Virus record (IMG/VR): IMGVR_UViG_3300021141_000072
Location: 1-20,902 of that record
DNA from: a virus
DNA length: 20,902 bases
Reading direction: 5' to 3' (one strand)
Part shown: positions 1 to 6,751 of the stretch, piece by piece
Layout of the letters: each line of letters begins with the position of its first letter
Numbering within the stretch: the stretch's first letter is position 1
Translations under genes and position numbers: made by a program
Notes under the pieces: generated by a model
The model's database searches: none
Seen by the model: only the letters and a program-made list of their open reading frames with translations
Told to the model about the DNA's origin: nothing

Positions 1-154
1 TAATAACAGTATCATAGTAGGACAAGGAAACATTGTTTCTTATCTAACAACTGCAGGTGCTAATTCATTGTTTACTATAACTGAATTAGGTATGCCAGAT
101 ACTAACACAGGAACGACCGGCTTCAATAGCCCAACTGGCAGTTTTACCGGTTAA
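1..154 (+). CDS. C-terminal end of an unidentified protein, likely structural (partial)
   Basis: Reading from base 2 gives 50 codons open to the left edge and ending in TAA at 152-154. The visible tail is rich in Gly, Thr, Asn and Ser and has no charged clusters, which fits the end of a beta-rich virion protein. It lies on the same strand as the structural gene that follows, separated by a late promoter and a structured leader. No family can be assigned from 50 residues. That the frame is coding rests on its uninterrupted length, its composition and its position before a late promoter. Confidence 0.55.
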   Translation, partial: NNSIIVGQGNIVSYLTTAGANSLFTITELGMPDTNTGTTGFNSPTGSFTG

Positions 155-162
155 TTTTACCC

Positions 163-254
163 TTTTTTGATAAATACATCATACACTCTCATTCTGAGAG
201 TTTATGCAGTTACCCACTGCGTAGCGGCTAGAACCCGCTAATTTTATCAAAGGA
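163..254 (+). promoter_or_regulatory. Structured leader: outer helix plus three hairpins, covering the RBS
   Basis: Four helices can be read directly. The outer helix pairs TTTGATAAA (166-174) with TTTATCAAA (243-251), and can extend to 163/254 with two G-U pairs. Inside it are three consecutive hairpins. CTCTCA/TGAGAG (186-191/195-200) has loop TTC. GCAGT/ACTGC (206-210/216-220) has a 5-nt loop. TAGCGG/CCGCTA (222-227/235-240) has a 7-nt loop. The right arm of the outer helix contains the Shine-Dalgarno AAAGGA (249-254) of the gene at 262. The left arm contains the late promoter, so only read-through RNA could form the outer helix. Late RNA starting near 182 would keep only the three hairpins. 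The folds are read by eye; no energy was computed. Confidence 0.5.
169..176 (+). promoter_or_regulatory. T4-type late promoter motif GATAAATA
   Basis: GATAAATAC differs in one base from the T4 late consensus TATAAATA and is followed by C, as in the extended T4 consensus. It lies 15 nt after the upstream stop codon and about 85 nt before the ATG at 262. By analogy with T4, transcription would start near 182, just before the first leader hairpin. The motif recurs at other late gene starts in this window. Confidence 0.6.
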
Positions 255-261
255 AAAACAA

Positions 262-1632
262 ATGGGACGTCCTCTAAAAATCGCAAAGGCTCAAGCAGTC
301 TTAACAATCACAGATACAACAGCGGCAACAGGTTATGTTACCGTAACTGAAAGTCTAACAACAACTGGCGTTATCGCAGGTATGCCGTTCGTAGTAGCTA
401 GTACAGTTGGCGGCATATCAGCCGCAACAACATACTATATTTTAACAGTTATTGATGCAAATAACTTTACAGTTTCCGCTACTGACTTAAGTGCAAATAC
501 AACACGTACACCGGTTACATTGACTGATACTACTGGTCAATCAGTGTCAATGTCTGTTGGTGTAGTTGATGCATACTTCAATAACCCATTCGGTGGTGCA
601 GGTTTCCCTGCAACTAACGCTAATACATATGGTGTAGTTGGTGGTAACACAGCAATCGTTGGCTCACAGGTTTTACCACGTGTCGCTATCGGTATCTCTG
701 GTACAGGTAACATTTATTCAAGTGATGCTAGTACATTAGTTTATGGCGCTGGTACAGACTTTGCAAATACAGTTTCTACTGGTTCCGCAATTCAAGCAGT
801 TGATGCATATGGTACAACTACTAACTTAGGATTTGCTACAGCTACATTCGGTTATGTATCAGTTGCAGTTGCTAATACAGTTGTTTCCGGCAACGTCATT
901 GGTACAACAGGTAACGCATTGACATTGGCAGTTAATCAACCAGTGTCATTCAGTGCTAACTTAGGTACACTAGTTACAGGCACAACATACTTTGTTAATT
1001 CAACTCCTAACGCAGCCGCATTTACTGTTTCTGCTTCATTAGGTGGTGCACCAAAAGTTATGACAGCCGCAACAGGCACGCCTGATGCATTGCAAGATAG
1101 TATCACGTTGGCAGCAAACGCATCAGCAACTATCACTGGCGTAGGTCAAAATTATGTTTATGCAAATGACGAAGCAGGTTTCATTGTACGTCAAAAAGGT
1201 AAGACAAAATATCTAGTACAAGGTGGTACAACTGGTTTAATCGCACCATGTTATACAGCGAATGTTGCTAACACAGCATTGACACCAAATACAATGAACA
1301 TATTGTCCACTGATGCAGCCTCTGCTACAGCATTTGTTTCAAGTGTTAATGATTACAATTCTGAAGTGTTCCCAGCACAAGTTGCAGCCGGTTCATTAAG
1401 TGTAGGTACAGTATATACAATTTACTCTACTGGTACAACAGATTGGTCAGTATGTGGTGCGGCATCTAATATGACAGGTGTGTCATTCGTTGCTATTGCC
1501 GCAGGTACTGGTACAGGTACTGCGGTATTGAACACAGTTAACCCTGATGTTATCGCTACATTCAACACAGCATACGCCGCTAATACATACGACGGTCAGC
1601 CTAACCCAATCGTAACTATTGCTAACGCTTAA
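262..1632 (+). CDS. Repeat-rich structural protein of T4-like phage
   Basis: This 456-residue protein is almost free of Cys and rich in Thr, Ala, Gly and Val, as in virion decoration or fibre proteins. Two copies of a degenerate beta module of about 70 residues are visible, near residues 26-100 and 211-285. Each has the order hydrophobic 'PV/PF' strand, Gly-rich turn, 'TTYY/TTYF', then 'FTVSA'. A third module near 375-423, around 'GTVYTIYSTGTTDW' and 'AAGTGTGTA', resembles a short domain common in marine phage structural proteins. The start is supported by AAAGGA 8 nt upstream of ATG and by the late promoter at 169. The ORF is followed after 5 nt by the small coiled-coil gene. I do not recognise a named T4 homologue; the exact virion position is unknown. 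Confidence 0.7.
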   Translation: MGRPLKIAKAQAVLTITDTTAATGYVTVTESLTTTGVIAGMPFVVASTVGGISAATTYYILTVIDANNFTVSATDLSANTTRTPVTLTDTTGQSVSMSVGVVDAYFNNPFGGAGFPATNANTYGVVGGNTAIVGSQVLPRVAIGISGTGNIYSSDASTLVYGAGTDFANTVSTGSAIQAVDAYGTTTNLGFATATFGYVSVAVANTVVSGNVIGTTGNALTLAVNQPVSFSANLGTLVTGTTYFVNSTPNAAAFTVSASLGGAPKVMTAATGTPDALQDSITLAANASATITGVGQNYVYANDEAGFIVRQKGKTKYLVQGGTTGLIAPCYTANVANTALTPNTMNILSTDAASATAFVSSVNDYNSEVFPAQVAAGSLSVGTVYTIYSTGTTDWSVCGAASNMTGVSFVAIAAGTGTGTAVLNTVNPDVIATFNTAYAANTYDGQPNPIVTIANA

Positions 1633-1637
1633 TAATT

Positions 1638-1949
1638 ATGGCAACTAGTAGGACAATCAAAATGCCAAAAACTGAAACCGATATAGCAGTTCTTCAGGTA
1701 GAGGTTCAAAACATTACCGATGATATCCGTGAAATAAAAACGGATATCAGAGATATACACGTTGAGATGGTTAAAAACAACGATGATACTAGGGTAATGT
1801 TAAAGGCTATGAAGGACGCTAGTTCGAATGCACATCAATCAATGTCAGAAAAAATCTCCGCATTAGAAAAGTGGAGATGGATGATGATGGGGGCAGGTGT
1901 TGTAATAGGATCATTGGGATTCGATACGATAGCAAAATTGCTAAAATAA
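1638..1949 (+). CDS. Small coiled-coil protein with C-terminal membrane segment (holin/XhlA-like?)
   Basis: The 103-residue product has a heptad-like, charged N-terminal two thirds (about residues 12-75, rich in Ile, Asp, Glu and Lys). A Trp-flanked hydrophobic stretch follows at about 79-98, containing 'MMMGAGVVIGSLGF', and the protein ends in Lys. This topology, a coiled coil then one C-terminal transmembrane helix, is that of XhlA-type proteins and some holin-associated proteins. That similarity is architectural only. The ATG at 1638 has no Shine-Dalgarno. The in-frame ATG at 1662 has TAGGA 8 nt upstream, so the true product may be 95 residues. It is the last gene before a strong terminator. 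A structural or chaperone role remains possible. Confidence 0.6.
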   Translation: MATSRTIKMPKTETDIAVLQVEVQNITDDIREIKTDIRDIHVEMVKNNDDTRVMLKAMKDASSNAHQSMSEKISALEKWRWMMMGAGVVIGSLGFDTIAKLLK

Positions 1950-1975
1950 AAAAAGAGACTTAGGTCTCTTTTTTT
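1948..1975. terminator. Bidirectional rho-independent terminator between convergent genes
   Basis: A perfect 12-bp inverted repeat (AAAAAAAGAGAC at 1948-1959, GTCTCTTTTTTT at 1964-1975) encloses the 4-nt loop TTAG. The arms end in A and T runs, so the RNA hairpin is followed by a U tract on both strands. It overlaps the stop codons of the forward 103-aa gene and the reverse Nudix gene, so it can end both transcripts. Confidence 0.85.
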
Positions 1976-2376
1976 GTAAGTGCGTTTAGTTTCTTCTGAA
2001 CAACATCAAAGTTAACTGTATTAAACAATCCCGGATGTAATGGTTTGGGATATTGTTTATTACCTACCCAAGCATAACCACAATGTTCATCATTTAATAT
2101 AGGAGTAAATTCATCTGATACTTTGCAAAAGAATGTGTGATACGTAAATGTATTATTAACAAACTTTTGAATGGGCACAAGTTTAGCGTGTTCAGGAAAG
2201 TAATTTACTTCTTCAATACACTCACGCTGTAGACCTTCAAGTAATGTTTCATCAGTTTCTATTTTACCACCGGGTATGCCCCAGTTACCCGGATTCTTGT
2301 TATCATTTCTTAACAGGTACAGGAAACGTTTTGTATTTTCAGAATAGAAAAAGATACCTGCGGAAATATTGTTCAT
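1960..2376 (-). CDS. Nudix (MutT-like) hydrolase
   Basis: The product (138 aa from the ATG at 2376) carries a Nudix box at residues 37-59: Gly37, Glu43, then Arg51-Glu52 and Glu55-Glu56. These are the metal-binding residues of enzymes that hydrolyse nucleoside diphosphates linked to another moiety. The usual Gly after the EE pair is Asn58. 'WGIPGGK' just before the box is typical of MutT/NUDT relatives. The substrate cannot be inferred. The reading frame extends upstream to an ATG at 2439, which would overlap the gp15-like gene by 44 nt. I prefer 2376 because it leaves a 19-nt gap, begins directly at the domain, and lies 5 nt after a late-promoter-like GATAAATC, a spacing seen at other genes here. 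It ends in the bidirectional terminator. Confidence 0.85.
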   Translation of the reverse strand: MNNISAGIFFYSENTKRFLYLLRNDNKNPGNWGIPGGKIETDETLLEGLQRECIEEVNYFPEHAKLVPIQKFVNNTFTYHTFFCKVSDEFTPILNDEHCGYAWVGNKQYPKPLHPGLFNTVNFDVVQKKLNALTKKET

Positions 2377-2395
2377 ACTATGATTTATCACAGTA

Positions 2396-3772
2396 TTAGA
2401 TGACGATAGAATAATCTCCTTGATTATACCAACCTTCATATGATTTCATCCAAACGTTGTTGACATAATCAAATCTATACTGCAAATCAGTAGTAAGATT
2501 GGTTACGTATTCTACAGTGGTAGCAGCCTGACTATCAAATGATACAAACCATTCACCCGACGTTGCATCAAACTCAACAATATCATTTGCATTTGCTATC
2601 AATGCTCCCCAGGCAATAGTAGTATTACCGGGACTACCCACATCTTCTACAATAAGATATCTACGCCCATTGATTGGACCTGGCAGTCCTGCGTTTGGTC
2701 CAGTGACTAGTGGGTTAACCACGCTGTCTACAGGATCCAATGTGTTTTGTGGCAGGGTGTCAGTATCAATATCGTATATTAACAATCTATCGTCTGTTGG
2801 ATCAGGAACAATAGTACCTACAATCTCAGTATCCATAAATGGATTCTGTAACCATATCTGACTGATACCAGGTCGTAATGTTCCATAAACATTTAATAAA
2901 CTAGTCCAGTATAAACTAGTGTCAGGTGGAGGAGGATATTCTAAACTTTCATTACTTGGATAAAATGCTTCATCTGCCGGTAGTAGCTGAAGTCTATTAG
3001 CAATCAGTAACAACTTATATCCATATGGTGTAATCTTTTGACGAGTACCTAACAATAAATCATCATCTTGTATATCTTCCAATGCTTGACCTTTAAAGAT
3101 ACTAGCAATAACTTTTTCGATAACGCCCATCTTTTTAAGTTTTGCGGCATTGCTTAACCATATAGGCATATAGAATTTCCAACTTAATACGTCAATAGGA
3201 TTACCTGTACCTTGTGGTATACTGCGACTGGTAAATGTTATGCCATCTTGGTATACAACACTTAAACTAGTCCAATCGATAAAGTTATCAGTACTTTGTA
3301 TTTCTAATGAAGGATTGAATAATGTTCCTAGTTGCTCTATTAGTTCTAATTTCTGTTGATAATTAGTAGTCCAAAAGTCAACATTAATACGCAATGTATA
3401 GGGTACCGGCATAAGTCGTTCAACTGTAAATGCTTGGCCCTGAACTTGTTCATACTGTTGTGTTTCAGTATTATAACTACGTTGACGAACCTGCATTTTG
3501 TCAATAAATGTAGGGTCTTGTGTACGTTTTTGATCGTATTCTAATGCACTAATATAATATGTAATTAGTGGTGCACTTGGTAAATTGCTAGCACTGTTAT
3601 TAGCAATGATAGTACTGGCTTGACGACTACTATCGCCATACATAATAGGTACACGAACTAGTATTTCATTGCCTGCAGGATCCTTGCCTTTAGTCACTTG
3701 CCAAGAACTGAAAATTTTTGCAAATTGTATTAAAAATCTGCGTATCTGATTGTCATAGAAAAATTGTGCCAT
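2396..3772 (-). CDS. 15: Tail terminator / sheath stabiliser, T4 gp15-like, with C-terminal extension
   Basis: The first ~230 of 458 residues follow the T4 gp15 plan. There is 'FFYDNQIRRF' at the N-terminus, 'VRVPIMYGD' after a short variable stretch, then 'ISALEYD' and 'MPVPYTLRINVDFWTTN'. Next come 'LIEQLGTLFNPSLEIQ' and a final 'SWKFYMPIWLS' strand. T4 gp15 caps the finished tail tube and sheath and joins the tail to the neck. T4 gp15 is about 272 aa, so roughly 185 C-terminal residues are additional; they contain Trp/Tyr-rich stretches such as 'YRFDYVNNVWMK' near residue 434. The gene starts 9 nt after the gp14-like gene, matching the T4 order 14-15, but the pair is inverted relative to the gp13 and gp18 genes. 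The call is from recalled family pattern, not alignment. Confidence 0.7.
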   Translation of the reverse strand: MAQFFYDNQIRRFLIQFAKIFSSWQVTKGKDPAGNEILVRVPIMYGDSSRQASTIIANNSASNLPSAPLITYYISALEYDQKRTQDPTFIDKMQVRQRSYNTETQQYEQVQGQAFTVERLMPVPYTLRINVDFWTTNYQQKLELIEQLGTLFNPSLEIQSTDNFIDWTSLSVVYQDGITFTSRSIPQGTGNPIDVLSWKFYMPIWLSNAAKLKKMGVIEKVIASIFKGQALEDIQDDDLLLGTRQKITPYGYKLLLIANRLQLLPADEAFYPSNESLEYPPPPDTSLYWTSLLNVYGTLRPGISQIWLQNPFMDTEIVGTIVPDPTDDRLLIYDIDTDTLPQNTLDPVDSVVNPLVTGPNAGLPGPINGRRYLIVEDVGSPGNTTIAWGALIANANDIVEFDATSGEWFVSFDSQAATTVEYVTNLTTDLQYRFDYVNNVWMKSYEGWYNQGDYSIVI

Positions 3773-3781
3773 TTATATTCT

Positions 3782-5488
3782 TTAAGGTATGGGTGGTATA
3801 GAATCCGGTGCAATAGTAAGTATTGTAGATAGACCTTGTTTCTGTGTAGTAGTTGCCCCATCAGTTAATACTGTTACGTTGCTATTATTTATGAAGCTAG
3901 CTTGTTGTGACAAATCTCCCGGAGTCATACCAGTTTGCGTTCTTACGTTCTGTGATATTCTTACCCATAATCGTCCGTCCCAACGATACAATAGTTGTGG
4001 TAAGTAATCAATGCGTAAGAAGTAATCTCCTACCTTTGGATTCTGAGGGAACGCAATACCTGCACCAGTAGGGAATCCATTTGGTGCTTCACTTGTTCCA
4101 GTTAAGTAACCAGTGGTATAACCAAAGCTACGTGGACTACTACGTGCAATGAATTGGAATCTAGGATCACAGTCAGCACGATAGTCCATAGTATTTGGAC
4201 CGTATGGTTCTGTACCTGTAAAGTTAGGAGCCTCTGGATTCTGGTCAGCAGTTGCGTATGTGTTATCAGCAGTACCATATGGTCCGGTGACGTTAAAGCC
4301 AATACTATCAACAGTTAATACAGTATAGCCAGATACCGGACCTGAACCACCGTCAGTCAGTACCGGTAAAAGTGATGTAGTTTGTAATGAAAGTGTTGAG
4401 TTAGGTGCAACTACACCACCGTCAACAGTCATGTCCCAAATAGCCTGCGCCGATGCGGCAGAAATTCTTAGTACAGGGCTAGCAGTTCTATACAATGAAG
4501 ATTGTACCATTGAAACAGTAGCAACAGGTGGAACTAAGTTAGGTACAACCACGTTGATTGGTGGTGCAGGTTGGTTATACTTACCTGACAACTCAGTATT
4601 AGTTTCAAATTCACCGTATGTAGGAACAATGTATAAGTTGTTTTGATCGTAACCTGATTTAGGTACAAGTCGTTCAGCTTCTTGTAATGCCGCATTGTTA
4701 ATTGCAATATTCTTATTATAAGTAGCAAGAATATCTTTAAGATTTGATGCCGTATCTAACTCCCAATATGTTGTATTTGGTGGCATAGTGCCAGCCGGAA
4801 CTTCTATTTTACTAATGTAATTCTTATCACCAAATGTCATTACATAACCAGCTGGATATACTTTAGTTGGATCCCATATTCCTAAATAATTATCTTGGTT
4901 AATTGGCTCAGCTAATATCTGACTAAATTCTTCACTATCAACTAATGGTTCACATTTAATACGCCACATATGTGGATACCACGTTTGACTAAATCCTTCA
5001 CTAGAAAAGTTAGCATCAGTAATACTATAAAATCTTTTTAATGCTACTGGAATAGTTTCTGCTAAAGGATTATAATCTAATAAATGAGGTAATTCTAATA
5101 CATCACCTACCATTAACTTACGACCAACAATATCAATCATATCATTATAATGCACATTGATAAAGATAATATCGTTGTTTAAGAATAAACCAAACTGACT
5201 TAAATCAAAGTCTAAATTCTGTACATTATAATGACCACGCAATCTATAAATGTTTGGGTCATATGTTCTATCTCTATTCTCTAGGAATAATAAATCCTGA
5301 ATATTAGTAGGATTTAAACTATCATATTCTGGTTGAGTATAATCAATGCTAGGTCCTTGATTAGTTGGACCTAAATATTTATGAATGTATAAATCCGTGC
5401 CGCCAACACGCAATTCTTCGGATATTGTTCTATCAAAGAAACGATAATCATTCTGTTTATTTGGGCGGTATAAGGATAACTTTGGCAT
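3782..5488 (-). CDS. 14: Neck protein, T4 gp14-like, enlarged
   Basis: The 568-residue product begins with a segment ('RTISEEL..GGTDLYIHKYLG', about 20-40) that resembles the 'L.EDL..E....G.D.YY.PR' start of gp14 neck proteins. A beta core follows at about 100-182, with 'LMVGDVLELPHLLD' and 'FYSITDANF', then 'WYPHMWRIKCEPL'. gp14 with gp13 forms the connector between portal and tail. Residues 205-243 look like a type 5/12 carbohydrate-binding fold (Trp205, Tyr211, Gly220, Tyr224, Trp242). Near 483-513 is the motif 'GDYFLRIDYLPQLLYRWDG', recurrent in environmental phage proteins. The protein is about twice the length of T4 gp14 (256 aa). It starts 5 nt after a late promoter and is followed directly by the gp15-like gene. 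The assignment is helped by this order; an unnamed virion protein is the alternative. Confidence 0.6.
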   Translation of the reverse strand: MPKLSLYRPNKQNDYRFFDRTISEELRVGGTDLYIHKYLGPTNQGPSIDYTQPEYDSLNPTNIQDLLFLENRDRTYDPNIYRLRGHYNVQNLDFDLSQFGLFLNNDIIFINVHYNDMIDIVGRKLMVGDVLELPHLLDYNPLAETIPVALKRFYSITDANFSSEGFSQTWYPHMWRIKCEPLVDSEEFSQILAEPINQDNYLGIWDPTKVYPAGYVMTFGDKNYISKIEVPAGTMPPNTTYWELDTASNLKDILATYNKNIAINNAALQEAERLVPKSGYDQNNLYIVPTYGEFETNTELSGKYNQPAPPINVVVPNLVPPVATVSMVQSSLYRTASPVLRISAASAQAIWDMTVDGGVVAPNSTLSLQTTSLLPVLTDGGSGPVSGYTVLTVDSIGFNVTGPYGTADNTYATADQNPEAPNFTGTEPYGPNTMDYRADCDPRFQFIARSSPRSFGYTTGYLTGTSEAPNGFPTGAGIAFPQNPKVGDYFLRIDYLPQLLYRWDGRLWVRISQNVRTQTGMTPGDLSQQASFINNSNVTVLTDGATTTQKQGLSTILTIAPDSIPPIP

Positions 5489-5493
5489 AATAG

Positions 5494-5501
5494 TATTTAT
5501 C
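5494..5501 (-). promoter_or_regulatory. Late promoter GATAAATA abutting the gp14-like start
   Basis: On the minus strand the sequence reads GATAAATACTATT and then ATG (5488-5486). This matches the extended T4 late consensus TATAAATACTATT except at the first base. In T4 the start site lies about 6 nt past the octamer, which here is the A of the ATG. No Shine-Dalgarno can fit between, so the mRNA would be leaderless unless transcription starts further upstream. Confidence 0.7.
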
Positions 5502-5528
5502 GCAATGTCCTACGCTTGAATCCTAAGG

Positions 5529-5557
5529 TTGACAATAAATATGGGTTATGCTATAAT
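5529..5557 (+). promoter_or_regulatory. Consensus sigma70 (host) promoter
   Basis: TTGACA (5529-5534) and TATAAT (5552-5557) are both perfect bacterial consensus hexamers, separated by exactly 17 bp. Start would be near 5564, some 20 nt before the ATG at 5585. This marks the downstream pair (5585, 6751) as genes read by unmodified host polymerase, that is, early genes. The spacer also holds AATAAATA (5534-5541), a late-promoter-like octamer. Confidence 0.85.
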
Positions 5558-5584
5558 AATAAAATCAATACAAAGGAGTGCCTA

Positions 5585-6751
5585 ATGGCAACACGTAAGC
5601 GTAATACAGAGGACCATAGTCTAGTTAAAGCATTAAATCCACGGGATGTGGATGTACAACATTATGGAGATGAACCATTGTTTGTTCTACAACCTGATGA
5701 GGACAAACGCAGGGTTGCATTAATGCGTAGTTTTACTTGGTACAATCGTTTCTATGGTAAGAAAGATGCTAAGGAATTATTGAGTCAGTATTTGGAATAC
5801 AATAAACGTACAAACGATTCTAAAATTATGCGTAGAGTTCACGAAAATGAATTCTTAATGACACTATGCTGGTTGGCACGTATGCAGTTACGTGGCCTTG
5901 AGTTGACTGAACACGAGGAACTAACACTTGAAAACGAAATTAGTCGTTTGTTAAAGTTAGTACATAAACCAGAAGAAGAAAAAGCCGTAGTTGAGGCACC
6001 TGCTCGACCCAACATTCAGGACATTCTAAAAGAAAAAGCACGTGATGCCGCAGGTGAACTTGAAGGATTGTTTGATGAGTTCATCACATCCGGTGCACCC
6101 ACAAAGCATACACTACGTCCTATGGATGAAGTCGCTAAAAAGAATGTGATGCCACAACATATCAGTATTTTAACTGAGGTATGGAAAAAGAAACTGAATG
6201 AGTTTGAGGAAGTACTTAAAGGTACTGACGCACAACTGGTTCAGGGTTATAATCACCTCAGTAAAATTCAGTTAAAAAACATTGTTAAGTTTATTGAATT
6301 AGTTATCAATGACTTGAACAGTTACATTAGTGTTAAGAAAGCCGCAAAAGCTCCTAGGGCACGTAAAGCAGTACCTGTTGAAAAGATTGTATCTAAATTG
6401 AAGTATAAAAAGATATTCAAAGATACTGCAAGTAAGCTTGATTTAGTTAGTATCAGTCCTATCAAACTTCACGGTGCAAGTGAAGCTTGGATTTATGATA
6501 GTGCAAAACGCAAACTGCATCACTATATTGCCGATGATTATAGTAAAGCATTTACTGTAAAAGGTAATACATTGCTAGGATTTGATACAGCAAAAAGCGA
6601 GGTTAAAACACTACGTAAACCTGCTGAACAATTAAAAGAAATTATGGGAAGCAAGCCTGTAGCTCGTAAATTCTTTAACGACATTAAAGCAGTTGCTACT
6701 ACATCTAATGGTCGCTTCAATGAGAATATGATTATACTGAAAGCATTTTAA
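5585..6751 (+). CDS. Conserved protein of unknown function, early-expressed
   Basis: I do not recognise a domain in these 388 residues. The start is set by AAAGGAG (5572-5578) 6 nt before ATG. An in-frame TTG at 5516 lies upstream of the promoter and cannot be used from it. Visible parts are a helical N-terminal segment with 'MRSFTWYNRFYGKKDAKE' (about 49-66), a segment shared as I recall with hypothetical proteins of marine T4-like phages. A charged linker with PEEEK follows near 140, then a Lys/Arg-rich stretch near 265-280 ('KKAAKAPRARKA'). The mixed C-terminal domain contains 'SEAWIYDSAKRKLHHYIAD'. The basic linker hints at nucleic-acid contact, but that is only a guess. It overlaps the MazG gene by one base (TAATG), so the two are probably translationally coupled. 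Confidence 0.75.
   Translation: MATRKRNTEDHSLVKALNPRDVDVQHYGDEPLFVLQPDEDKRRVALMRSFTWYNRFYGKKDAKELLSQYLEYNKRTNDSKIMRRVHENEFLMTLCWLARMQLRGLELTEHEELTLENEISRLLKLVHKPEEEKAVVEAPARPNIQDILKEKARDAAGELEGLFDEFITSGAPTKHTLRPMDEVAKKNVMPQHISILTEVWKKKLNEFEEVLKGTDAQLVQGYNHLSKIQLKNIVKFIELVINDLNSYISVKKAAKAPRARKAVPVEKIVSKLKYKKIFKDTASKLDLVSISPIKLHGASEAWIYDSAKRKLHHYIADDYSKAFTVKGNTLLGFDTAKSEVKTLRKPAEQLKEIMGSKPVARKFFNDIKAVATTSNGRFNENMIILKAF

Noticed and set aside
163-254. Cloverleaf-like helices resembling a tRNA
   Set aside because: The 19-nt hairpin at 222-240 has a 7-nt loop, but the loop lacks the TTC T-loop signature. Arm order and the 3' end do not fit a tRNA, and no CCA-like end is present.
2377-2439. Longer Nudix form starting at ATG 2439, or an ATT start after AAGGAG at 2412-2417
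   Set aside because: The ATG at 2439 overlaps the gp15-like coding end by 44 nt and the added residues lie outside the domain. ATT starts are too rare to propose without evidence.
2460-2481. TTGACA at 2460 on the plus strand as a promoter
   Set aside because: The nearest -10-like TATACT is only 10 bp away and no forward gene follows.
5516-5584. Upstream TTG extension of the 388-aa early gene
   Set aside because: It would place the start before the consensus promoter at 5529-5557; the ATG at 5585 has an ideal RBS.
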